Below are positions 8,679-15,925 of a stretch of 64,000 bases of DNA, in pieces. The DNA lies in contig CAYNOS010000003.1 in assembly GCA_964398985.1 (NCBI GenBank), forward strand, positions 1 through 64,000, written 5' to 3'. The position numbers and the translations under genes are program-made. Numbering within the stretch: the first letter of the stretch is position 1; the number at the start of each line of letters is the position of its first letter. The notes under the pieces are model-generated. The model made no database searches. It was not told where the DNA came from and saw only the letters and a list, made by a program, of their open reading frames with translations. Source of the DNA: CAYMRL01 sp964398985. Lineage in GTDB: Bacteria > Deinococcota > Deinococci > Deinococcales > Trueperaceae.

Positions 8679-9995
8679 ATGCTGCAAGCTTTTCGCAACG
8701 CCCTGGTCATCCCGGACTTGCGGAACAAGCTGCTCATCACCATCGGCATGTTGGCGGTCTACCGCCTCATGGTCCACATCCCGACTCCCGGCGTCGACAT
8801 CGACGCGCTCGCCAGCGGGGTGCTCGGCGGCGACATCTTCTCGCTGCTCAACTTCATCTCGGGCGGTAACTTCGAGGTCTTCTCGATCGCCGCGCTCGGG
8901 GTCATCCCGTACATCACCGCCAGCATCATCATCCAGCTGCTTACATCGACCTACCCGCCGCTGGAGAAGCTCTCCAAGGAGGGCGAGGAAGGCCGCAAGA
9001 AGATCACGCAGTACACGCGCCTCGGCGCCACGGCGTTGGGCGCGGTGCAGGCGGTGTTCCTGGCGGTGGCCCTGATTGGCCCCAGCGGCGCGCTCAAGGT
9101 CGGCTGGAGCAACGGGCCGTTCTTCTGGTTCGTCGTGCTGATCACGCAGGTCGCCGGCATCACGGTCGTGATGTGGCTCGGTGAGAAGATCACCGAGTAC
9201 GGGATCGGCAACGGGATCTCGCTGATCATCTACGCCGGCATCGTGGCGGCGTTCCCGGGAGCCCTCGGGCAGCAGTTCGCGCTGATCGGCACCGGCGAGA
9301 GCAACGTCTTCAGCCTGATCATCTACTTCGTGCTGCTGATCGTCGCGATCGCGGGCATGGTGACGGTGCAGCAGGCCGAAAGGCGAATACCGGTGCAGTA
9401 CGCACGCAAGGTCGTGGGGCGCAAGGTGATGGGCGGCCAGACCACCTACATCCCGCTGCGTCTCAACGCCGCCGGCGTCATCCCGATCATCTTCGCGGTC
9501 GCGATCCTGATCCTGCCGCAGACCTTCATCGGAGCGTTTCCGCAGATCCTGTGGCTTCAGAGCGTCGGCGCTTGGTTCAACCCTGCGCAGTGGCAGGGCC
9601 TGGTCGTGAGCACGCTGCTGATCGTCGGCTTCACCTACTTCTACACGCAGATCTCGTTCGATCCCAGGCGCATCAGCGAGAACCTCCGCGAGTACGGCGG
9701 CTTCGTTCCCGGCGTGAGGCCGGGCCAGCCGACCACCGAACACCTGAGCAGGATCACGACCCGCATCACTCTCTGGGGCGCCCTCTTCCTCGGTGCCGTC
9801 AACGCGCTGCCGCAGGTGCTGGCGTGGCTGACAGGCACCTCGCAGCTGGCGTTCGTGTTCTCCGGCACCGGCTTGTTGATCATGGTCGGCGTCGCGCTCG
9901 ACACGCTCCGCCAGCTCGAGTCGCAACTGATGATGAGGCACTACGAGGGCTTCGTGAACAAGGGACGCATCCGGGGCCGCGGGAGGCGCTTCTAG
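8679..9995 (+). CDS. secY: Preprotein translocase subunit SecY
   Basis: SecY (438 residues) is the channel of the general secretion pathway in the cytoplasmic membrane. About ten hydrophobic segments are evident, with the conserved HIPTPGVD, the cytosolic-loop EYGIGNGISLIIYAGI and the C-terminal PGVRPGQPT. It works with SecE/SecG, SecA and the SecDF encoded at 43618-45825. It starts 2 bases after rplO, and its TAG overlaps the adk GTG. Confidence 0.98.
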   Translation: MLQAFRNALVIPDLRNKLLITIGMLAVYRLMVHIPTPGVDIDALASGVLGGDIFSLLNFISGGNFEVFSIAALGVIPYITASIIIQLLTSTYPPLEKLSKEGEEGRKKITQYTRLGATALGAVQAVFLAVALIGPSGALKVGWSNGPFFWFVVLITQVAGITVVMWLGEKITEYGIGNGISLIIYAGIVAAFPGALGQQFALIGTGESNVFSLIIYFVLLIVAIAGMVTVQQAERRIPVQYARKVVGRKVMGGQTTYIPLRLNAAGVIPIIFAVAILILPQTFIGAFPQILWLQSVGAWFNPAQWQGLVVSTLLIVGFTYFYTQISFDPRRISENLREYGGFVPGVRPGQPTTEHLSRITTRITLWGALFLGAVNALPQVLAWLTGTSQLAFVFSGTGLLIMVGVALDTLRQLESQLMMRHYEGFVNKGRIRGRGRRF

Positions 9996-10642
9996 TGACC
10001 GTCGCCGCCAGCGCAGCGACCCAGGCGGGCAGCTCCGGCGCGGCCGGAGTGGCCGGCAGCGACGTCGGCCACGAGGTCGTGTTGTTCATGGGACCGCCCG
10101 GCGCCGGCAAGGGCACGCAGGCTCAGATGGCCGCCAAGGCGCGCTCGCTGCGCCAGCTGTCGACCGGCGAGATGCTGCGTTCTCACGTCAAGAACGGCAC
10201 CGAGCTCGGCCGTCGCGCCAAGGTGCTGATGGACGAGGGCGTGCTGGTTCCCGACGACCTGATCATCGCGATGGTCAGGTCCGAGCTCGAGGCGATGGAC
10301 AGCGTGCGCGTGCTGCTCGACGGCTTCCCGCGCACCACCGGGCAGGCGCGAGCGCTCGACGAGCTGCTGGCCGAGCTCGGCGCCCCGATCACGGCGGTCG
10401 TCGAGCTGCAGGTCGACACCGGCGAGCTCGTCAAGCGGCTGCTCGGACGCGCCGGCCAAGAGGGCCGCAGCGACGACAATGAGGACACCATCCGCACGCG
10501 GATGCGGGTCTACCAGGAGCAGACGGCGCCGCTGCTCGACTACTACCGCGACGCAGGCAAGCTGCTGAAGGTCGACGGCATCGGGTCGCCGGAAGAGGTC
10601 GCCGGCCGCATCCAGGCTGCCCTCGAGGGAGCCGCCAGGTGA
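9995..10642 (+). CDS. adk: Adenylate kinase, short-LID type with an N-terminal extension
   Basis: Adenylate kinase catalyses ATP + AMP to 2 ADP. The Walker A GPPGAGKG is at residues 33-40, the AMP-binding LSTGEMLR and the DGFPRTTGQA motif follow, and the LID (GRAGQEGRSDDNEDTIRTRM) is the short form without zinc cysteines. From GTG 9995 the protein has about 27 Ala/Gly/Ser-rich residues before the usual first beta-strand. GTG 10079 would give a normal-length enzyme, so either the true start is internal or the extension is real. The secY-adk-map-infA order is common. Confidence 0.95.
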   Translation: MTVAASAATQAGSSGAAGVAGSDVGHEVVLFMGPPGAGKGTQAQMAAKARSLRQLSTGEMLRSHVKNGTELGRRAKVLMDEGVLVPDDLIIAMVRSELEAMDSVRVLLDGFPRTTGQARALDELLAELGAPITAVVELQVDTGELVKRLLGRAGQEGRSDDNEDTIRTRMRVYQEQTAPLLDYYRDAGKLLKVDGIGSPEEVAGRIQAALEGAAR

Positions 10643-11439
10643 TCCTGAAGCGCCGCAGCGAGCTCGAAGTGATGGCCGAGTCAGCCGCCATCAACCGCGA
10701 GGCCTTGGGCGCGGTCGAAGCCGCTTTGGCCGTTGGCGTCACTACCGCCGAGTTGAACGCGGTTGCCGAAGATGCTATCCTCTCACGGGGCGGAAAGCCC
10801 GCTTTCAAGGGCTACAACGGCTTTCCCGCCACGCTTTGCACGTCCGTCAACGAGGTCGTCGTCCACGGGTTCCCGTCGGACAGACCGCTCGCAGACGGTG
10901 ACATCCTCTCGATCGACATCGGGACCTTCTACCGGGGCTACGCCTCGGACATGGCGCGAACCTACGCCATCGGGAAGGTCACGGTCGATGCTGCGCGCTT
11001 GATAGAGGTGACCGAGCGGTCTCTGACCGCCGGCATCGCTGCTGCGCAGCCTGGTAAGAGGCTCGGCGACGTTTCCGCGGCCATACAGGGCGTCGTCGAG
11101 GCCTCAGGCATGTGGGTGGTGAGGGAGTTCGTGGGTCACGGCATCGGTCGCGACTTCCACGAAGGACCCGAGCTGCCCAACTACGGTCGTGCCGGCACGG
11201 GGCCCGTTCTCCGTCCTGGACTCGTCCTGGCGATAGAGCCTATGGTGGCTCAGACGCGCACGCGCGTTCTCGTCGCCGACGATGACTGGACGGCGTTCAC
11301 CGAGAACGGAAGCCTGGCGGCGCACTTCGAGCACACCGTGGCCATCACCGAAGATGGTCCCTGGGTGCTGACGGCAGAACCTGCGGCAGGCGGGAGCAAA
11401 CCCGTTCACGCCGCTCACGGAGGTGTACATGGCGCGTAA
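10639..11439 (+). CDS. map: Methionine aminopeptidase, type I
   Basis: This enzyme removes N-terminal methionine from nascent proteins. The metal ligands expected for the family are all visible: D93 and D104 (SIDIGTF and YASDMARTY), H167 (GHGIGRDFHEGP), E200 (AIEPM) and E231 (FEHTVAI). H76 in VVHGFPS is the conserved substrate-site histidine. At 266 residues it has normal length. The GTG start overlaps the adk stop, and its last codons overlap infA. Confidence 0.97.
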   Translation: MILKRRSELEVMAESAAINREALGAVEAALAVGVTTAELNAVAEDAILSRGGKPAFKGYNGFPATLCTSVNEVVVHGFPSDRPLADGDILSIDIGTFYRGYASDMARTYAIGKVTVDAARLIEVTERSLTAGIAAAQPGKRLGDVSAAIQGVVEASGMWVVREFVGHGIGRDFHEGPELPNYGRAGTGPVLRPGLVLAIEPMVAQTRTRVLVADDDWTAFTENGSLAAHFEHTVAITEDGPWVLTAEPAAGGSKPVHAAHGGVHGA

Positions 11440-11698
11440 TCGTTCGGGTCCACCCAGGAAGCCACGCGAACAACGCCAAGAGGAAACGACGCAAGATACG
11501 ATCCGTACCGAAGGCGTGGTCCTGGAAGCTCGCCCCAACACGACCTTTCTGGTCCAGTTGGACGCGGGACCCGAGATACTTGCCCACGTGGGAGGCAAGA
11601 TGCGCCGTTACTACATCCGCATCCTTCCCGGCGACCGCGTGGTCGTCGAGATCAGCACCTACGACCCTGAGAAGGGTCGGATCGTCTACCGGAAGTAG
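11429..11698 (+). CDS. infA: Translation initiation factor IF-1 with a basic N-terminal extension
   Basis: IF-1 blocks the A site during initiation. The S1/OB domain is typical, from DTIRTEGVVLEA to DYEKGRIVYRK-like DPEKGRIVYRK. The protein is 89 residues instead of about 72, because some 22 residues (MARNRSGPPRKPREQRQEET...) precede DTIRTEG where most IF-1 proteins have about five. ATG 11429 is supported by GGAGG at 11419-11423; no later ATG or GTG gives a shorter product before the domain. It overlaps map by 11 bases. Confidence 0.95.
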   Translation: MARNRSGPPRKPREQRQEETTQDTIRTEGVVLEARPNTTFLVQLDAGPEILAHVGGKMRRYYIRILPGDRVVVEISTYDPEKGRIVYRK

Positions 11699-11707
11699 GA
11701 GCTTTCG

Positions 11708-11824
11708 ATGAAAGTACGAGCTTCAGTCAAGAAGATGTGCGACAAGTGCAAGGTGATCAGACGGCACGGCCGCGTCTACGTCATCTGCACTGCCAGTCCC
11801 ACACACAAGCAGAGGCAGGGGTGA
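11708..11824 (+). CDS. rpmJ: 50S ribosomal protein L36, zinc type
   Basis: This 38-residue protein reads MKVRASVKKMCDKCKVIRRH and ends THKQRQG, the standard L36. The zinc ligands C11, C14, C27 and H33 are present, so this is the zinc-binding form. It sits 9 bases after infA and before rpsM, the classical position. Confidence 0.96.
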   Translation: MKVRASVKKMCDKCKVIRRHGRVYVICTASPTHKQRQG

Positions 11825-11827
11825 ACC

Positions 11828-12208
11828 GTGGCTAGGATCGCTGGCGTAGACCTTCCGCGCGACAAGCGCATCGAAGCTGCCCTGCCGTACATCTACGGCA
11901 TCGGCCTGACGCGCTCCAAGGAGATCCTCGGCAAGGCTGAGGTCAGCCCCGACACTCGCGTCAAGGACCTCACCGAGACCGAGGTCGGCCGGCTGCGCGA
12001 AGTCGTCGACCGCGAGTACAAGGTCGAGGGCGACCTCAGGCGCGAGGTTCAGATGAACATCAAGCGCCTGATGGACATCGGCTGCTACCGCGGCTTGCGC
12101 CACCGCCGCGGCCTGCCGGTCAGGGGCCAGTCGACCAAGACCAATGCTCGCACCCGCAAGGGGCCGCGCCGCACGGTTGCGGGCAAGAAGCGGGCGACGA
12201 AGAAGTGA
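11828..12208 (+). CDS. rpsM: 30S ribosomal protein S13
   Basis: This is S13 (126 residues), a head protein that contacts P-site tRNA and forms bridge B1. MARIAGVDLPRDKRIEAALP and RGLRHRRGLPVRGQSTKTNAR are the N- and C-terminal signatures. GTG 11828 starts 3 bases after rpmJ. Confidence 0.97.
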   Translation: MARIAGVDLPRDKRIEAALPYIYGIGLTRSKEILGKAEVSPDTRVKDLTETEVGRLREVVDREYKVEGDLRREVQMNIKRLMDIGCYRGLRHRRGLPVRGQSTKTNARTRKGPRRTVAGKKRATKK

Positions 12209-12219
12209 GGAACTGAGTC

Positions 12220-12609
12220 ATGGCAAAGCCCACCAAGAGCACCAAGCGGCGCGTCAAGCGCAGCCTCACCGAGGGCAAGGCGTTCATCCACGCCTCGTAC
12301 AACAACACCATCGTCACGATCACCGACGTCGACGGCAACACCGTCGCGTGGTCATCCGCCGGTTCGATCGGCTACAAGGGCTCCAAGAAGGGCACCCCGT
12401 ACGCCGCGCAGTTGGCGGCCGCCGACGCCACCCGCAAGGCGCAGAACATGGGCGTCTCGCAGGTCGACATCGTCATCCGCGGCACCGGATCGGGCCGCGA
12501 GCAGGCGATCCGCTCCATCCAGGCCACCGGCGTCAACGTCCGCAGCATCATCGACGACACGCCCTCACCGCACAACGGCTGCCGCCCGCGCAAGCGCAAG
12601 CGCCCCTGA
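12220..12609 (+). CDS. rpsK: 30S ribosomal protein S11
   Basis: This is S11 (129 residues), a platform protein near the E site. The segments HASYNNTIVTITDVDGN, WSSAGSIGYKGSKKGTPYAA and the basic end CRPRKRKRP are conserved. It follows rpsM by 11 bases. Confidence 0.97.
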   Translation: MAKPTKSTKRRVKRSLTEGKAFIHASYNNTIVTITDVDGNTVAWSSAGSIGYKGSKKGTPYAAQLAAADATRKAQNMGVSQVDIVIRGTGSGREQAIRSIQATGVNVRSIIDDTPSPHNGCRPRKRKRP

Positions 12610-12620
12610 ACCAAGGAGCG

Positions 12621-12637
12621 CACCCCTACCAGGGGTG
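12621..12637 (+). other. Hairpin immediately upstream of rpsD
   Basis: CACCCCT and AGGGGTG form a perfect 7-bp stem with a 3-base loop, ending just before the rpsD ribosome-binding site (AAGGAG at 12638-12643). There is no T tract, so it is not a terminator. S4 autoregulates its operon in other bacteria, so a role in rpsD translation is possible but not shown. Confidence 0.5.
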
Positions 12638-12647
12638 AAGGAGAGAC

Positions 12648-13265
12648 ATGGGTCGTTACAGAGGACCGATCGTTAAGATCAGCAGGCGCGAGGGCATCAA
12701 CCTGGCGGAGACGCCGAAGGTCCAGCGCTACATGGAGAACCATCCCTACCCGCCCGGCCAGCACGGCCAGCGCCGGCGCCGCAAGCCCAGCGACTACGGC
12801 GTGCGGTTGCGCGAAAAGCAGAAGCTGCGCTTCTACTACAACATGTCCGAGAAGCAGTTCGCCAACCTGTTCCACGAGGCCGCCAAGGCCGAAGGGTCGA
12901 CCGGTTCGGTGTTCCTGCAGCTGCTCGAGTCGCGACTCGACAACGTCGTCTACCGCCTCGGCATCGCGTACACCAGGCGCCAGGCCAGGCAGTTCGTCGC
13001 TCACGGGCACATCCTGGTCAACGGCAAGCGCGTCGACATCCCGTCGTACCGCCTGCGCGGCGGCGACACCATCGAGGTGGCGTCCAAGGCCAAGAAGAAC
13101 CCGTTCATCCACGCCAACGTCGAAGACCGTCGGCGCGGCAAGCTCAGCCCTTGGCTCGAGTTCGACGCCGAGACGCTCAAGGGCAAGTTCTTGCACCGCC
13201 CCTCGCCCGAGGACATCGTCGTCCCGGTCAACGAGCTTCAGGTCATCGAGTACTACTCGCGCTGA
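12648..13265 (+). CDS. rpsD: 30S ribosomal protein S4, cysteine-free form
   Basis: This is S4 (205 residues), a primary 16S binder and assembly initiator. MGRYRGPIVKISRREGINL, PPGQHGQ and the S4 RNA-binding domain (LQLLESRLDNVVYRLG... HGHILVNGKRVDIPSYRL) are clear. No cysteine is present, so this is the zinc-free C- type, whereas Thermus thermophilus S4 has a four-cysteine zinc site. Many bacteria carry both forms; only this one is in the window. Confidence 0.97.
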   Translation: MGRYRGPIVKISRREGINLAETPKVQRYMENHPYPPGQHGQRRRRKPSDYGVRLREKQKLRFYYNMSEKQFANLFHEAAKAEGSTGSVFLQLLESRLDNVVYRLGIAYTRRQARQFVAHGHILVNGKRVDIPSYRLRGGDTIEVASKAKKNPFIHANVEDRRRGKLSPWLEFDAETLKGKFLHRPSPEDIVVPVNELQVIEYYSR

Positions 13266-13304
13266 GCGGCGTAACGCTCGAGAGTCGCTACCGAGGAGGT
13301 ACCG

Positions 13305-14246
13305 GTGCAAGTCATTCCAGATTTCAAGGCCAACGTCACCGACAACTACGGTGAGTTCGTCGTGGAGCCGCTTCCCCGCGGCTACGGCGTCACGTTGGGC
13401 AACCCCCTGAGGCGCATCCTGCTGTCGTCGATCCCCGGCACGGCGGTCACCAGCGTCTACATCGAAGACGTGCTGCACGAGTTCTCGACCATCGATGGGG
13501 TCACCGAGGACGTCATGCAGATCATCCTCAACCTCAAGGACCTGGTCGTGAAGCTGCACGATGAGGACTCCGTCACGCTGACCTTGCGTGCCGAGTCGCC
13601 CGGCGAGGTGACCGCCGCCGACTTCGAGGTCCCGTCCCATGCCGAGGTCGTGAACCCCGACCTGCACATCGCCACGCTCGCCAAGGGCGGGCGCCTGGTC
13701 ATGGAGGTCCGCGTCGAACGCGGCATGGGCTACGTCCCCGCCGAAGTTCACGGCACCAAGGACCGCATCAACTCGATCCCCGTCGACGCCGTCTACACGC
13801 CGATCCGGCGCGTTGCCTACCGCGTCGAGGACACGCGCGTCGGCCAGCGCACCGACTGGGACCGTCTGCACCTGCGCGTGTGGACCGACGGCAGTATCGA
13901 TCCGCGCGCTGCCCTCGACAAGGCGGTCGAAACGCTGCGCGAGCAGCTCAAGGTGTTCAACGGCGAAGGCAGCACCGCCGTCGAAGAGCTGATGCCCGCC
14001 TACGTCGCGCCCACCCGGCCCGCCGAGGAGACCAGCGCCCCGGGCGGACAAGAGGTTCTCAGCCTCGAGAGCCTGGAGCTCTCCAGCCGCGTGCTGCACT
14101 CGCTGCAGGAGGACAACATCGACTCGGTCAACGCTTTGCTGGCCCTCTCCGAGCGCGAGCTCAAGAAGGTCGGCGGCGTCGGCGAGAAGTCGTTCGAAGA
14201 GATCAAGGAACGGCTCGCGGCTCGCGGGCTGAAGCTCAGGGAGTAG
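13305..14246 (+). CDS. rpoA: DNA-directed RNA polymerase alpha subunit
   Basis: Alpha (313 residues) nucleates RNA polymerase assembly through its N-terminal domain and contacts activators and UP elements through its C-terminal domain. The NTD has LPRGYGVTLGNPLRRILLSSIPG and the ERGMGYVPAE loop. A linker from about residue 230 to 245 (Pro/Ala/Glu-rich) precedes the CTD with helix-hairpin-helix motifs (LKKVGGVGEKSFEEIKERL). GTG 13305 follows GAGGAGG. A CRP-type activator such as the one proposed for 19924-19939 would act through this CTD. Confidence 0.97.
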   Translation: MQVIPDFKANVTDNYGEFVVEPLPRGYGVTLGNPLRRILLSSIPGTAVTSVYIEDVLHEFSTIDGVTEDVMQIILNLKDLVVKLHDEDSVTLTLRAESPGEVTAADFEVPSHAEVVNPDLHIATLAKGGRLVMEVRVERGMGYVPAEVHGTKDRINSIPVDAVYTPIRRVAYRVEDTRVGQRTDWDRLHLRVWTDGSIDPRAALDKAVETLREQLKVFNGEGSTAVEELMPAYVAPTRPAEETSAPGGQEVLSLESLELSSRVLHSLQEDNIDSVNALLALSERELKKVGGVGEKSFEEIKERLAARGLKLRE

Positions 14247-14253
14247 GCACCAG

Positions 14254-14610
14254 ATGCGCCACCTGTCATCCGGCCGTAAGCTCGGTCGCTCGAGCAGCCA
14301 CCGCACCTCGCTGGCACGCAACCAGGCGACCGCGCTGTTCAAGCACGGCCGCATCAAGACCACGCTGAGCAAGGCCAAGAACCTCCAGCCCTTCGTGGAG
14401 AAGCTGATCACCACCGCTCGCGGCGGCGACCTTCACGCCCGCCGCCTCATCGCCCGCGACATCCACGACCACGACGTGCAGCGCAAGCTCATGAACGAGA
14501 TCGCTCCGTCTTTCAAGGATCGTCCCGGTGGCTACACGCGCATCCTCAAGCTCGTCTCGCGCAGAGGCGACGGCGTACAGGAAGCGCTGATCGAGCTGGT
14601 CACCGAGTAG
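14254..14610 (+). CDS. rplQ: 50S ribosomal protein L17
   Basis: This is L17 (118 residues), at the tunnel exit side of the large subunit. MRHLSSGRKLGRSSSHRTSL and TALFKHGRIKTTLSKAKNL are diagnostic. It is the last gene of the superoperon and is followed by two hairpins. Confidence 0.97.
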   Translation: MRHLSSGRKLGRSSSHRTSLARNQATALFKHGRIKTTLSKAKNLQPFVEKLITTARGGDLHARRLIARDIHDHDVQRKLMNEIAPSFKDRPGGYTRILKLVSRRGDGVQEALIELVTE

Positions 14611-14653
14611 ACCGGCCGCTGTCGAACCGGGCCAAGACGTAGCCAGCCCGGAT

Positions 14654-14702
14654 CTTGCAAGTCAGGTATGCAAGCCGCGCCCCGATCTCAGGTCGGGGCG
14701 CG
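14654..14702 (+). terminator. Tandem hairpins ending the ribosomal superoperon, probably bidirectional
   Basis: A 6-bp stem (CTTGCA 14654-14659 with TGCAAG 14669-14674) is followed by a perfect 10-bp stem (CGCGCCCCGA 14676-14685 with TCGGGGCGCG 14693-14702, 7-base loop). Only two T residues follow, so it is a GC-rich terminator with a weak U tract. It lies between convergent rplQ (+) and deoB (-) and could serve both. Confidence 0.75.
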
Positions 14703-14713
14703 TTCGCTGGCGA

Positions 14714-15868
14714 TCACCTCAGCCGGTCGGCGAAGCTCGTCCCGATGCCTCGCCACGCCACGCCCAGCAGCTCGGCGACGGTGGCCCCGACGTCCGCGAA
14801 GCTGCTCCTGGTGCCGAGGTCGCTCCCCACCGAGGCGGGGGAGTACGCCAACAACAGACCGTGTTCGCGTGTGTGATCGGTGCCGTGCCAGGTGGGGTCG
14901 TTGCCGTGGTCGCTGACGAGCAGCAGCGCGTCTGCCGGGCCGCAGGCGGCGATCAGTTCCGGGAGGCCGGCGTCGAACGCCGCGAGCGCACGCGCGTAGC
15001 CGTCGACGTCGCGCCGGTGCCCGTAGAGCGAATCGAACTCGACGAGGTTGGTCATCACCAGGCCTGCGGGCCTCTGGGTCATCAGCTCGAGCGTGCGGGC
15101 CATGCCCTCGTCGTTGCTGCCGGCCGGCACCTCGCGCGTGAAGCCGCGGTGTGCGTAGATGTCAGGGATCTTCCCAACGCCCACCACCTCGCGCCCGGCC
15201 GCGTGCAGCGCGTCCAGGACGTTCGGCGGTGGCGCCAGCGAGTAGTCGTGCCGCTGGGCGCCGAGGCGCTCGAAAGCGCCGGGTCGCCCCGTGAAGGGCC
15301 TGGCGATGACCCGAGCGACGGCGTGCTCGCCGCTGAGGATCGCGCGCGCTGCGCGGCACCAGGCGTAGAGAGTCTCCAGCGGCACGACCTCGACATGCGC
15401 GGCCACCTGGAAGACGCTGTCGGCGCTGGTGTAGACGATCGGCTCGCCGGTCGCCAGATGCTGTTCCCCGAGTTCCTCGAGGATCACGGTGCCCGAAGCG
15501 GGGCGATTGCCGAGGTGGCCGCGGCCGGTCACGGCATCGAAGGCCGCCATCACCTCGTCGGGGAAGCGCTCGAGGGTCAGGAAGGGGCGCTCCAGCACCA
15601 CCCCCATGAACTCCCAGTGACCGGTCGTCGTGTCCTTGCCGGGCGAGAGCTCGGCGAGTCGGCCGTGGCTGGCGAGGGGCGCGTTCACCTCCGGCAGGGA
15701 CGCGACCCCGGGGACGTTGCCCAGGCCGAGCCTCACGAGGTTCGGCAGCTCCGTGCGCGTGGTCGTCACGACGTGATCCAGGGTGTGGGAGCCGGCGTCA
15801 CCGAAGCGGGCAGCGTCGGGTAGCGCGCCGACCCCGACGGAGTCCAGGACGATCAGCGTTACGGTCAT
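14714..15868 (-). CDS. deoB: Phosphopentomutase
   Basis: DeoB (384 residues) interconverts ribose- or deoxyribose-1-phosphate and the 5-phosphates in nucleoside salvage. It belongs to the alkaline phosphatase superfamily. The metal-binding LIVLDSVGVGALPDA, the active-site threonine segment GKDTTTGHWE and the second metal cluster SDHGNDPTWHGTDHTREH are all present. The ATG at 15868 lies 6 bases after a TATACT box, so a leaderless transcript is likely; GTG 15871 is in frame but would precede the predicted transcription start. Confidence 0.96.
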   Translation of the reverse strand: MTVTLIVLDSVGVGALPDAARFGDAGSHTLDHVVTTTRTELPNLVRLGLGNVPGVASLPEVNAPLASHGRLAELSPGKDTTTGHWEFMGVVLERPFLTLERFPDEVMAAFDAVTGRGHLGNRPASGTVILEELGEQHLATGEPIVYTSADSVFQVAAHVEVVPLETLYAWCRAARAILSGEHAVARVIARPFTGRPGAFERLGAQRHDYSLAPPPNVLDALHAAGREVVGVGKIPDIYAHRGFTREVPAGSNDEGMARTLELMTQRPAGLVMTNLVEFDSLYGHRRDVDGYARALAAFDAGLPELIAACGPADALLLVSDHGNDPTWHGTDHTREHGLLLAYSPASVGSDLGTRSSFADVGATVAELLGVAWRGIGTSFADRLR

Positions 15869-15874
15869 CACGGA

Positions 15875-15902
15875 AGTATATGCAGCTACGAGGGCCTGTC
15901 TT
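15875..15902 (-). promoter_or_regulatory. Leaderless-type promoter of deoB
   Basis: On the minus strand AAGACA (15902-15897), a 16-base spacer and TATACT (15880-15875) form a sigma-70-like promoter. Only six bases separate the -10 box from the deoB ATG, and no Shine-Dalgarno is present, as expected for a leaderless mRNA. It lies back to back with the tilS promoter in a 57-base gap. Confidence 0.7.
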
Positions 15903-15913
15903 ACGGTTGCTGC

Positions 15914-15919
15914 GATAAT
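15914..15919 (+). promoter_or_regulatory. -10 box of a leaderless-type promoter for tilS-tadA
   Basis: GATAAT lies 6 bases before the GTG start at 15926, the same geometry as the divergent deoB promoter. I see no convincing -35 hexamer and no ribosome-binding site. Confidence 0.6.
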
Positions 15920-15925
15920 GGCCCG

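Noticed and set aside
9551..9994. Upstream part of the frame leading into adk, within secY
   Set aside because: It is a shadow of secY; adenylate kinase homology begins after GTG 9995.
12372..14414. 680-codon open frame on the minus strand across rpsK, rpsD, rpoA and rplQ
   Set aside because: It is antisense to four certain genes, Asp/Val/Leu/Arg-rich, and matches nothing; long antisense frames are expected at this GC content.
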